Assembly (NCBI GenBank): GCA_964544115.1
Contig: CAZJBP010000104.1
Location: forward strand, 1-13,643
Direction: 5' to 3'
DNA length: 13,643 bases
Origin: CAZJBP01 sp964544115
GTDB lineage: Bacteria > Verrucomicrobiota > Kiritimatiellia > UBA8416 > JADHWI01
Position 1 is the stretch's first letter; every line of letters starts with the position of its first letter. Positions 6,517 to 13,643 of this stretch are shown here, piece after piece. Position numbers and translations under genes: made by a program. The notes beneath the pieces were generated by a model. The model was not told the origin of the DNA. It did no database searches and saw only the letters and a list, made by a program, of their open reading frames with translations.

Positions 6517-7929
6517 TTACGAGCGGCCGGCAAAGTGGATGCTGTGGCCGTGGATGGCCTCGGCCGCCTCCATGACCGTTTCGGTCAGGGTGGGGTGGGC
6601 GTGCACGGTCCACGCGATGTCTTCAGCCACGGCGCCCATCTCGATGGCCAGTGCACCCTCGCCGATGAGCTCGCCGGCCCCTGGACCGGCCACTCCCATC
6701 CCCAGGACGCGCCCGTTTGCCGGATCGGCCACGATCTTGGTTACGCCGTCGCTGCGGCCGAGCGTGGTGGCCCGTCCCGAGGCCGCCCACGGGAATCGTC
6801 CGACCTTCACCTCGATGCCCCGCTGCCTGGCCTCGGACTCGGTCAGCCCGCACCAGGCGATTTCGGGGTCGGTGAACACGACAGCCGGGATGGCGCGCGG
6901 GTCGTAGACGGTCTTCTTCCCCGCGAGCACCTCGGCGGCCACCTTGCCCTCGTGGGTGGCCTTGTGCGCCAGCATGGGCTGCCCGGCCACATCGCCGATG
7001 GCCAGGATCGAGGGCTCGGCCGTCCGGCGCTGCGCGTCGACCTCGATGAAGCCGGCGGCGTCCACCTTGACCCGGGTCGTCTCCAGGCCCAGGTCGCTGG
7101 AGTTCGGCTTGCGGCCGACGGAAACAAGAACGCGGTCAAACACCGCCTGCGTCTCGCCGCCTGCGGCGTCGGTGAAGGTCACGGCCACCGCGTCGCCCTG
7201 CTCCTCCATCCGGCTCACGCGCGTGCCTGTCAGGATGGCCGCGAACTGCTTCTTCAGCCGCTGCTCCAGCACCCGCGCGAGGTCCGGATCCGCCCCGGCG
7301 AGGATGGCCGGCAGCATCTCGACCACGGTCACCCGCGACCCGAACGCCGCGTACGCCTGCCCCAGCTCCAGGCCGATGTAACCGCCGCCGACCACGAGCA
7401 GGCGGCCGGGCACGTCCGGAAGCTCCAGCGCCGCGGTGGAGTCCATGATCCGCGGGGATTCCGGAAACGCCGGCACCCGTGCTGGGCTCGATCCCGTGGC
7501 GACGATGGCGTGCTCAAATGCCAGCGTCCGCTCCGTGCCGTCGGCGCCGCGGATGGCGAGGGTGTGCGCGTCGACAAAGCGCGCGCGGCCCTGAACAAAC
7601 TCCACGTTGCGCTGCCGCCGCAACTGTCCAAGCCCGCCGGTCAGCCGGCTCACCACCGAGCGCTTCCACGCGCGCAGCCGGTCGACGTCCAGCTTCGGCG
7701 GCCCAAACGAAAGGCCGGCCTCTTCCGCGTCGCGGGCATCGGTGATCAGCCGGGCCACATGCAGGAGCGCCTTGGACGGGATGCAGCCGCGGTACAGGCA
7801 CACGCCGCCGGGGTTGGGCTCCGTGTCCACCAGCGTCACGCGCAGCCCCAGGTCCGCCGCATGAAAGGCCGCCGGGTACCCGCCGGGTCCGCCGCCGACC
7901 ACCGCCACCTGTGTCGTCATGTCTGACAT
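6517..7929 (-). CDS. lpd: Dihydrolipoamide dehydrogenase (E3)
   Basis: A 470-residue flavoprotein, normal length for E3, that reoxidises the dihydrolipoyl arm of the E2 subunit and passes electrons through FAD to NAD+. The FAD-binding VGGGPGGYPA is at 11-20. The redox disulfide is C44/C49 in GGVCLYRGCIPSK, where many family members have GGTCLNVGCIPSK. The NAD-binding VVGGGYIGLELG is at 179-190. The C-terminal catalytic pair is H445 and E450 in HAHPTLTE. The start at ATG 7929 is supported by GAGGGGA just upstream, which overlaps the TGA of aceF. With only 9 bases between them, translation is probably coupled. Third gene of the PDH set. The same E3 could also serve 2-oxoglutarate dehydrogenase or glycine cleavage; those genes are not in the window. 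Confidence 0.96.
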   Translation of the reverse strand: MSDMTTQVAVVGGGPGGYPAAFHAADLGLRVTLVDTEPNPGGVCLYRGCIPSKALLHVARLITDARDAEEAGLSFGPPKLDVDRLRAWKRSVVSRLTGGLGQLRRQRNVEFVQGRARFVDAHTLAIRGADGTERTLAFEHAIVATGSSPARVPAFPESPRIMDSTAALELPDVPGRLLVVGGGYIGLELGQAYAAFGSRVTVVEMLPAILAGADPDLARVLEQRLKKQFAAILTGTRVSRMEEQGDAVAVTFTDAAGGETQAVFDRVLVSVGRKPNSSDLGLETTRVKVDAAGFIEVDAQRRTAEPSILAIGDVAGQPMLAHKATHEGKVAAEVLAGKKTVYDPRAIPAVVFTDPEIAWCGLTESEARQRGIEVKVGRFPWAASGRATTLGRSDGVTKIVADPANGRVLGMGVAGPGAGELIGEGALAIEMGAVAEDIAWTVHAHPTLTETVMEAAEAIHGHSIHFAGRS

Positions 7930-7938
7930 GGTTTCCCC

Positions 7939-9231
7939 TCAGCCCTGCAGCGCCAGGACCAGCGGCTCCTCGATCGCCTCGATGATCCAGCCCATGAACT
8001 GCGCCGCCTCTGCCCCGTCGATCAGCCGGTGGTCGAACGACAATGACAGGGGCAGATAGGTTCTTTCCCCGCTCTTTCCGCCCGCCGCCGCCTCGACCGT
8101 GGTGCGGCCCATGCCCAGGATGGCGACCTCGGGGTAGTTGATGATGGGCGTGAAGTAGCTTCCGCCGACACGCCCCAGGTTGGTCACGGTGAACGTGCCG
8201 CCCTCCAGGTCGGAGAGCTCGATCTTGCCCGTGCGCGCCTTCTGGGCGATCTTCGCGATCTCCGCGGCCATCTGGATCATGTTCTTGCCATCGGCGTTGC
8301 GGATGACCGGCACCACCAGCCCCCGCTCGGTGCTGACCGCCACGCCCAGGTGGACGTATTTTTTGTAGATGACCTGGCGCGTGGTCATGTCGATGGCGGC
8401 GTTGAACTTCGGGTGCTGGCGCAGGGCCGCCGCCACGACCTTGCACACCATCACCGCCATCGTCAGTTTGCCTCCCAGGGCCTCGGCGCGCTCGGCGTAC
8501 TTCCTGCGCAGCGGCTCCAGCGCGGTGATGTCCGCCCGGTCGTGAATGGTGACGTGGGGAATCTGGGCCCAGCTCAACGCCATGTGCTCGGCGGTCTTGC
8601 GCCGGATGGCGCTCATGTTCTCCGTCTCAACGGGTCCCCACTTGGCGAAATCGGGCAGCTTCGGGGCGCCGGGCCGCGGGGCTGCCGCGGCGCCGGGCTG
8701 CGTGTTCAGGGCGCGGGCGTGGCGTTTGACGTCATCGATCGAGACGCGGCCGCCGGGCCCGGAGCCCTTGACCGCTGAAAGGTCGATGCCGATTTCCCGG
8801 GCGAACCGGCGGACCGACGGCGCGGCCGCGACGGTGACGCTGGCCGGGAACACCAGCGGCTGCCCCTCGGCGGGGGCCCGAGGCGCGGCCGGTGCTGGCG
8901 CCGGGGGCTCGACGCGAGGCGGCGGAGGCGTGTCCGCCCCGGCGGGCTTGGCCGCCTGTGGCGCCGCCGCAGGCTTGCCGCCCGCGGCGGCGGGGCCGCC
9001 CTCCAGCGTCAGGATGAGCGCGCCGACCTTGATCTCGTCGCCGGCCTTGACGTGGATCGTCGTGACCGCGCCGGCGACCGGACAAGGCACCTCGATGGTG
9101 GCCTTGTCGGTCTCCAGTTCGAGCACGGGCTGGTCGACGGCGACGTGCGCGCCCGGCGCCACCATCACCTTGGTGACCTTGATGGTTTCGATGTTCTCGC
9201 CGAGTTCCGGCAGCTTGAAATCCGTCGCCAT
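7939..9231 (-). CDS. aceF: Pyruvate dehydrogenase E2, dihydrolipoamide acetyltransferase
   Basis: A 430-residue acyltransferase core of the pyruvate dehydrogenase complex, moving acetyl groups from E1 to CoA. Domains: one lipoyl domain (1-78) with the lipoylated K43 in LETDKATIEVP; an Ala/Pro linker (about 80-130); a peripheral-subunit binding domain (about 137-173, SVRRFAREIGIDLSAVKGSGPGGRV); a second Ala/Pro linker; and the catalytic domain (about 205-430) with H401 and D405 in SFDHRLIDG and the usual FTVTNLG motif. A single lipoyl domain is at the short end for AceF proteins paired with AceE-type E1, which often have two or three. The ATG at 9231 is chosen because it begins the lipoyl domain. 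The open frame continues upstream, but that sequence is the overlapping shadow of aceE. AAGGG lies nine bases before the start. The gap to aceE is 17 bases. Confidence 0.95.
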   Translation of the reverse strand: MATDFKLPELGENIETIKVTKVMVAPGAHVAVDQPVLELETDKATIEVPCPVAGAVTTIHVKAGDEIKVGALILTLEGGPAAAGGKPAAAPQAAKPAGADTPPPPRVEPPAPAPAAPRAPAEGQPLVFPASVTVAAAPSVRRFAREIGIDLSAVKGSGPGGRVSIDDVKRHARALNTQPGAAAAPRPGAPKLPDFAKWGPVETENMSAIRRKTAEHMALSWAQIPHVTIHDRADITALEPLRRKYAERAEALGGKLTMAVMVCKVVAAALRQHPKFNAAIDMTTRQVIYKKYVHLGVAVSTERGLVVPVIRNADGKNMIQMAAEIAKIAQKARTGKIELSDLEGGTFTVTNLGRVGGSYFTPIINYPEVAILGMGRTTVEAAAGGKSGERTYLPLSLSFDHRLIDGAEAAQFMGWIIEAIEEPLVLALQG

Positions 9232-9248
9232 GCCGCACCGCCCTTCGC

Positions 9249-11924
9249 TTAGAGAAACAACGGGTTCACCCGTTCCGGGTTGATCTTCCATTCCGTGCGC
9301 GCTGTTCCGACCGCATCGGCCGGGACGCGGCCGTCGCGCGCTAGCAGGGCCAGCGCGGCGAAAGCGATGTGCCGCGCATCGACCTCGAAGAAGTCGCGCA
9401 AGGCCGGCCGGCCGTCGCTGCGGCCGAACCCGTCCGTGCCCAGCGCGGCGAACCGGCCCGGCGCCCACCGGGCCACCGTCTCGGGCAGCGCCTTGACGTA
9501 GTCCGACGCGGCGACGACCGGCGCGTCCCCGGCGAGGCACTGAGCCACGTAGGGCACGCGCTCGGGCTGGTCGGCGTGCAGCCTGCTCCAGCGGTCGGCG
9601 TCCTCGGCCTCGTTGTGGAGCTGCTTGTAGCTGGTCACCGACCACACCTCGGCGGAGACGCCGCGCGCCTTGAGCAGATCGGAAGCCTTCAGGGCCTCGT
9701 TGAGAATTGCGCCGCTGCCGAGCAGCCGCACCGCCGCCGGGCCGTCCACGGCCGGAAGCACGCGGTGCATGCCGCGGAGGATGCCGTCGCGGGCGCCCTC
9801 GGGCATGTGCGGCTGGTCGTAATTCTCGTTCATGAGGGTGATGTAGTAGAAGATGTCTTCGCCCTCGGCATACATGCGGCGGAGGCCGTCCTCGAGGATC
9901 ACCGCCAGCTCATACGCGTAGGCGGGGTCGTAGGCCATGAGGTTCGGAACCGGGAGCGCCAGCAAGTGGCTGTTGCCGTCCTGGTGCTGCAGCCCTTCGC
10001 CGGCCAGGGTGGTCCGACCGGAGGTGGCGCCGAGCAGAAACCCCTTGCAGCGGCTGTCGGCCGCGGCCCACACGAAATCGCCGATGCGCTGCAGCCCGAA
10101 CATCGAGTAGAACGTGTAGAAGGGAATCGTGTTGATGCCGTGGTTGGAGTAAGCCGTTCCGGCCGCGATGAACGACCCCAGCGAGCCGGCCTCGGTGATC
10201 CCCTCCTCCAGGATCTGCCCGTCGGTGGCCTCCCGGTAGTACAGCAGGTTGTCCGCGTCGACCGGCTCGTAGAGCTGGCCGGGGTGCGAATAGATGCCGC
10301 ACTGCCGGAACAGAGCCTCCATGCCGAACGTGCGCGCCTCGTCCGGTACTATCGGAACCACCAGCTTCCCGATCCCGGGCTCCTTCAGGAGCTTTGCCAG
10401 GATGCGCACGAACGCCATCGTGGTCGACACGGTCCGGCCGCCGGTGCCCTCGTGAAACTCGCGGAAGAAGGGCTCGCCCGGCGTGGCCAGAGGCGCGCGC
10501 ATCGGGCGACGCTCAGGGTTGAAGCCGCCCAGCGCGGCGCGTCGCTCCAGAAGGTATTGCTTCTCCGCGCTGTTCTCAGGCAGGGGGTAGAAAGGCAGCT
10601 TGTTTACCTCCTCGTCGGAAAGTGGAATGTGGAAGCGGGTGCGGAAGTCCAGCAGCTCCTTCTCCTTGAGCTTCTTATGCTGGTGGGTGATGTTCAGGCC
10701 CTCGCCGCCCTCGCCCATGCCGTAGCCCTTGATCGTCTTCGCCAGGATGACCGCCGGCGCGCCGCGCGTGTCCACGGCGGCCTTGTAAGCCGCGTAGATC
10801 TTGCGGGCGTCGTGCCCGCCTCGCTCGGCCTGCAGCGCCTTGAGCTGGTCGTCGGAGTAGTTTTTGACCAGGGCCGCGAGGTGTGGGTCCTTTCCGAAGA
10901 AATCCTCGCGGAAATAGCCGCCGCTCTCGACAATGTACTTCTGGTACTGGCCGTCCACCACCTGGCCCATGCGCTGCACCAGGCGGCCGTCCCGGTCGTG
11001 CTCGAGCAGCGCGTCCCACTCGGATCCCCAGACGACCTTGATCACGTTCCAGCCGACGCCGCGGAAGGAGGCCTCCAGCTCCTGGATGATCTTGCCGTTG
11101 CCGCGCACGGGGCCGTCGAGCCGCTGCAGGTTGCAGTTGACCACAAAGATCAGGTTGTCCAGCCGCTCGCGCGCGGCCAGAGCAATGGCGCCCAGGGTTT
11201 CCGGCTCGTCGGTCTCGCCGTCGCCCAGGAACGCCCAGATCTTCTGGTCGGAGCGGGGCTTCAGTCCGCGGTCCTCCAAATACTTGATGAACCGCGCGTG
11301 GTAGATCGCCATGAGCGGGCCCAGCCCCATCGAGACCGTTGGGAACTTCCAGAACGTCGGCATCAGCCAGGGGTGCGGATACGACGACAGCCCCGGGCCG
11401 CCGTGCAGTTCGTGCCGGAAGTTCGCGAGCTGCTCGGCGGGCAGGCGACCCTCCAGGAAGGCCCGGGCGTAGATGCCCGGCGAGGCGTGGCCCTGCACGT
11501 AAAGAAGGTCGCCGCCGTGGGCCTCGGACGCACCGCGGAAGAAGTGGTTGTATCCGACCTCGTACAGCATGGCCGCGGAGGCGTAGGAGGCGATGTGGCC
11601 GCCGATGCCGTCCTCTTCTCGGTTGGCTCGAACCACCATCGCCATTGCATTCCAGCGGACGATTCTGCGGATGCGCCGCTCGAGTTCCTCGTTGCCGGGG
11701 TAGGGGGGCGCCTGCCAGTGGGGGATCGTGTTGATGTAAGGCGTATTCGCTGTGAAGGGCAGTTTGACGCCCTTGCTCTGCGCAAAGCTGGAAAGGGCGC
11801 CGAACAGTTCGGCCGCGCGCTCGGGCCCCTCCCGCTCGAGCACCTCGGACATCGACTCCAGCCACTCCCGCGTTTCCAGAGCCAGTTCGCCCGGCTCGCC
11901 CTGCGTCGGTTTCGTTGGCTCCAT
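9249..11924 (-). CDS. aceE: Pyruvate dehydrogenase E1, homodimeric type
   Basis: An 891-residue thiamine-diphosphate enzyme that decarboxylates pyruvate and acetylates the lipoyl arm of E2. The length matches E. coli AceE closely. The ThDP/Mg motif runs from GDG (234-236) to NCN (263-265) in the family-typical context GDGETDEPE...VVNCNLQRLDGPV. GGHIASYASAAMLYEVGYNHFFR (108-130) is the N-terminal active-site segment. The inner loop KTIKGYGMGEGGEGLNITHQ holds H414, and ILEEGITEAG (572-581) carries the conserved cofactor-activating glutamate region. ATG 11924 is chosen because the homology begins there and GAAGGAAGGAG stands upstream; the frame stays open to 12314, but that extension has no family features and crosses the promoter region. 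First gene of the run, divergent from the sensor kinase, with a promoter candidate at 11976-12004. Confidence 0.97.
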   Translation of the reverse strand: MEPTKPTQGEPGELALETREWLESMSEVLEREGPERAAELFGALSSFAQSKGVKLPFTANTPYINTIPHWQAPPYPGNEELERRIRRIVRWNAMAMVVRANREEDGIGGHIASYASAAMLYEVGYNHFFRGASEAHGGDLLYVQGHASPGIYARAFLEGRLPAEQLANFRHELHGGPGLSSYPHPWLMPTFWKFPTVSMGLGPLMAIYHARFIKYLEDRGLKPRSDQKIWAFLGDGETDEPETLGAIALAARERLDNLIFVVNCNLQRLDGPVRGNGKIIQELEASFRGVGWNVIKVVWGSEWDALLEHDRDGRLVQRMGQVVDGQYQKYIVESGGYFREDFFGKDPHLAALVKNYSDDQLKALQAERGGHDARKIYAAYKAAVDTRGAPAVILAKTIKGYGMGEGGEGLNITHQHKKLKEKELLDFRTRFHIPLSDEEVNKLPFYPLPENSAEKQYLLERRAALGGFNPERRPMRAPLATPGEPFFREFHEGTGGRTVSTTMAFVRILAKLLKEPGIGKLVVPIVPDEARTFGMEALFRQCGIYSHPGQLYEPVDADNLLYYREATDGQILEEGITEAGSLGSFIAAGTAYSNHGINTIPFYTFYSMFGLQRIGDFVWAAADSRCKGFLLGATSGRTTLAGEGLQHQDGNSHLLALPVPNLMAYDPAYAYELAVILEDGLRRMYAEGEDIFYYITLMNENYDQPHMPEGARDGILRGMHRVLPAVDGPAAVRLLGSGAILNEALKASDLLKARGVSAEVWSVTSYKQLHNEAEDADRWSRLHADQPERVPYVAQCLAGDAPVVAASDYVKALPETVARWAPGRFAALGTDGFGRSDGRPALRDFFEVDARHIAFAALALLARDGRVPADAVGTARTEWKINPERVNPLFL

Positions 11925-11975
11925 GGCGTCCTGGCTCCTTCCTTCCGCCCCGGCACGGGATGGTGGACACCGCGG

Positions 11976-12004
11976 ATGGTAAACGTACGCGCACCGGAAT
12001 GCAA
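11976..12004 (-). promoter_or_regulatory. Putative sigma70-like promoter of the aceE operon
   Basis: On the minus strand TTGCAT (11999-12004) and TACCAT (11976-11981) are spaced by exactly 17 bases. A start near 11969 would leave a leader of about 45 bases before the ATG at 11924. The match is partial (3 of 6 and 4 of 6) but well placed. No strong palindromic operator was seen directly over it. Confidence 0.4.
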
Positions 12005-12084
12005 AGCCATGTATGCACCCGTTGCGCGAGCGAACGGTTGCTCCGGTAGCCCCCGCCGAAGACCTTCCTGATGCATCCGGGGCC

Positions 12085-12113
12085 TTGCACAGGGGTGGGC
12101 GTTCGGATACCCT
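12085..12113 (+). promoter_or_regulatory. Weak candidate promoter of the sensor kinase
   Basis: TTGCAC (12085-12090) and TACCCT (12108-12113) are 17 bases apart on the plus strand, each matching 3 of 6 consensus bases. The -10 lies inside the left arm of the inverted repeat 12104-12115, so a protein bound to that repeat would cover the promoter. A start would fall near 12120. Support is weak. Confidence 0.25.
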
Positions 12114-12162
12114 GCGTCTAAGTCTGGCAGGCGGGGAAGCCAGAAAACAGGCGGGGTATCCG
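12104..12162 (+). repeat. Double inverted repeat before the kinase start
   Basis: The left arm CGGATACCCTGC (12104-12115) pairs with GCGGGGTATCCG (12151-12162) over 12 positions, with one mismatch that would be a G-U pair in RNA. Inside, TCTGGC (12123-12128) pairs exactly with GCCAGA (12139-12144) around a 10-base loop. The right outer arm overlaps the only Shine-Dalgarno-like stretch, GGCGGGG (12150-12156), and ends three bases before the GTG at 12166. It may be an operator for a regulator or a leader RNA fold that hides the ribosome site. If transcription starts near 12120 only the inner hairpin would be transcribed. Confidence 0.55.
12128..12156 (+). repeat. 9-bp direct repeat CAGGCGGGG, 20 bases apart
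   Basis: CAGGCGGGG occurs at 12128-12136 and again at 12148-12156, start to start 20 bases, about two helical turns. Such phased direct repeats are often binding sites for response regulators of two-component systems. The second copy overlaps the kinase's putative ribosome binding site. Chance is possible in GC-rich DNA. Confidence 0.4.
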
Positions 12163-12165
12163 GCC

Positions 12166-13643
12166 GTGAGACTGCGCACAACGCTGCAACTGGCGTCTTT
12201 CTTTCCGATCTTCGTGGCTGCGCTGTTTATCGCGTTTCTGTTCATCGTCCGCCTTACCGCGGATGCCTCCAGCGACGGTTTCCCGGTCACGGGGGTCATG
12301 GTCCTGGCCCTCATCTCGCTGCTGGCCGGATGGAGCTTCTACCGTGCCGGACAGAAGCTGGTGCGTCAGGTCGACACGCTCGAACAGATGACCGAACGGG
12401 TCAAGCGGGGCGATCTCAAGACGACGAACCCGCTGCCGGGCGCAAAGGGGGAAGTCGCTGCCGTCGCGGACGTCCTCAGCCAAATGGTTGCCGAACTGCG
12501 CGGCTATGTCGACCTGATTGCCGCGCACGAAGAACTCAGGCGCGACTACGACCTCGCGCTGGCGGCAGCGGAGCGGCTGCGCGTCTCGGCCGTGCAGGTC
12601 TCCGGTACTCTTGAGCTGCTGAGTCGGGCTGAACGGGGCGCGGTTGCACGGATGCTCAACAGCGACCTCTTCCTCATGTCCTGGCTTCCGCCCCGTGCCC
12701 TCCGCGGCGTTCTCGGTGTTGCGGGTGACACGCTGCCGCAGGCGGCGGGCGCGGCAGGGCTGCGGCCGGATGCCCAGAAGGTACTCCGCGGACTGCTTGC
12801 TGAAACGGCGCCATCCGCCTCCGCGGCCGGAGAGGTGCCGCGCGTTGCGACCGGGAAGCCGATCTCCGTTCTCGAGGCCGTCAGGGATGCCGTTCTGCTG
12901 TGCCAATGGACGTGGGAAAGGGACAGGCCCCACGCGCCGATTGCCGTCGCGATTGACTCGGGCAGCGCGCAGGCCGTTGACGTCCAGGCCGAGAGGCTGA
13001 GCCTGGTGCAGGCGTTCGTGGCGGTTCTGACCAATGCGGCTGAAGCCATGCCCGAAGGAGGCCGCGTGTCGATCGATCTCCGCAGCGACTCGGGGGGCGC
13101 CGTCAGCCTTTCGATTGCGGATAGCGGGCTGGGCATGAGCGACGCGGTGCGCTCCCGCTGCATGAAGCCGTTCTTCTCCACGAAGGAAGGCCGGCTCGGC
13201 ATGGGCCTGCCCCTTGCCGTCTGCGTGGTGACGGGCTGCGGCGGCCGGCTGGGCGTCATCGGCCAGCAGGGCCAGGGCGCGACGGTGCACATGACCTTCC
13301 CGCCGCCCCGCGCGGAACCCGAGAACGAGCCCTTGAGGCAAGGGCCGCGAGCGGCGCTGAACATCCTTCTCGTCGATGACGACGACACGGCCCGTGAAGC
13401 ACTCGTGGCCCTGCTGAAGAAGGAGGGGCACCGCGTGACCGATGTGGCTGATGGCGCCGCCGCCGTGTTGCTGCTGCGGCAGAGGCGCTTCGACGTCGTG
13501 ATGACGGACCTCGCCATGCCGATCATGACCGGCGAAGAACTGGCCCTGGCAGTCAAGGCGCGCCATCCCGCGACCCCCGTGGTGCTGGTGACGGGTGCGG
13601 GGGATGAGATGGAACGCCGGCACCTGCGGCCGGAGGGCATCGA
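12166..13643 (+). CDS. Hybrid sensor histidine kinase, 3' end outside window
   Basis: The frame is open from GTG 12166 to the right edge (492 codons), so the protein is incomplete. Two membrane segments (about 8-28 and 41-60) with a loop of only about 12 residues leave almost no outside sensor domain. A HAMP-like linker follows (about 61-112). The ATPase domain shows the N box LTNAAEAMPEGG (N290), DSGLGM (319-324), FFSTK (336-340) and GRLGMGLPL (342-350), close to NtrB-like kinases. The receiver begins near 399, with the acidic cluster after ILLV at 404-407, D448 in MTDLAMP as phosphoacceptor, and T476. Between the linker and N290 no normal H-box is visible; the only upstream histidines are H121 and H256. 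GTG is chosen because it precedes the first membrane segment and has GGCGGGG nine bases upstream. It diverges from the aceE operon. The partner and signal are unknown. Confidence 0.88.
   Translation, partial: MRLRTTLQLASFFPIFVAALFIAFLFIVRLTADASSDGFPVTGVMVLALISLLAGWSFYRAGQKLVRQVDTLEQMTERVKRGDLKTTNPLPGAKGEVAAVADVLSQMVAELRGYVDLIAAHEELRRDYDLALAAAERLRVSAVQVSGTLELLSRAERGAVARMLNSDLFLMSWLPPRALRGVLGVAGDTLPQAAGAAGLRPDAQKVLRGLLAETAPSASAAGEVPRVATGKPISVLEAVRDAVLLCQWTWERDRPHAPIAVAIDSGSAQAVDVQAERLSLVQAFVAVLTNAAEAMPEGGRVSIDLRSDSGGAVSLSIADSGLGMSDAVRSRCMKPFFSTKEGRLGMGLPLAVCVVTGCGGRLGVIGQQGQGATVHMTFPPPRAEPENEPLRQGPRAALNILLVDDDDTAREALVALLKKEGHRVTDVADGAAAVLLLRQRRFDVVMTDLAMPIMTGEELALAVKARHPATPVVLVTGAGDEMERRHLRPEGI

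Noticed and set aside
6439..7926. A 495-codon open frame on the plus strand
   Set aside because: Antisense shadow of lpd, with no family features.
9232..9645. N-terminal extension of aceF to the ATG at 9645
   Set aside because: It overlaps aceE in another frame and lacks family features. The lipoyl domain begins exactly at the ATG at 9231.
9369..12071. A 900-codon open frame on the plus strand
   Set aside because: Antisense shadow of aceE. No recognisable motif, while aceE is unmistakable on the other strand.
12125..12141. Sigma54-type promoter starting at TGGCAG
   Set aside because: The TGGCA part fits, but the -12 position reads GAAGC instead of a TTGC-type element.
11925..12314. N-terminal extension of aceE to the ATG at 12314
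   Set aside because: It has no AceE-like sequence, covers the promoter region and overlaps the kinase. A good ribosome site precedes the ATG at 11924.
12118..13623. A 501-codon open frame on the minus strand
   Set aside because: Antisense to the hybrid kinase, whose N box, G boxes and receiver motifs are clear on the plus strand.

Overview
The window is high-GC bacterial DNA: hand-counted 60-base lines inside two of the large genes give about 70-75% GC. It is densely packed with genes, mostly on the minus strand. The homodimeric AceE-type pyruvate dehydrogenase and the two-membrane-segment hybrid kinase fit a Gram-negative-type bacterium. I cannot name a phylum from sequence alone. The large fused debranching enzyme would suit one of the lesser-studied lineages often seen in metagenomes, but that is only an impression.

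Layout. Positions 1-297 hold no convincing gene, only GC-rich stem-loops. Positions 298-925 hold a self-contained unit: a putative promoter whose -10 lies at the centre of a perfect 28-bp palindrome, a plus-strand gene (347-922) for a protein with two tandem ArsR-like winged helices, and a second copy of the same 20-bp palindrome core that overlaps the gene's last codons and stop. This unit is lower in GC (about 58-67% per sampled line) than its neighbours.

From 11924 down to 1021, five minus-strand genes run in one direction: aceE (E1), aceF (E2, one lipoyl domain), lpd (E3), a family 2 glycosyltransferase with C-terminal membrane segments, and a 1416-residue protein joining a GH13 alpha-glucanotransferase-like domain to a complete archaeal/bacterial-type glycogen debranching enzyme. 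The three PDH genes are tightly coupled, with gaps of 17 and 9 bases. The last two genes follow after a 124-base gap that holds a nested stem-loop and a good sigma70-like promoter, so they may be a separate unit that is only partly read through.

Divergent from aceE, starting with GTG at 12166 and running off the right edge, is a hybrid sensor kinase (two membrane segments, HAMP-like linker, ATPase domain, receiver). No phosphoacceptor histidine is visible where one is expected. The 241-base gap between aceE and this kinase carries candidate promoters in both directions. Just upstream of the kinase start is an imperfect 12-bp inverted repeat enclosing a second inverted repeat and a 9-bp direct repeat.

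Taken together, the enzymes release glucose from branched glucan and commit pyruvate to acetyl-CoA. The kinase may sense a signal relevant to that flux, but that link is inference from position only. The most unusual item is the regulator bracketed by identical palindromes.
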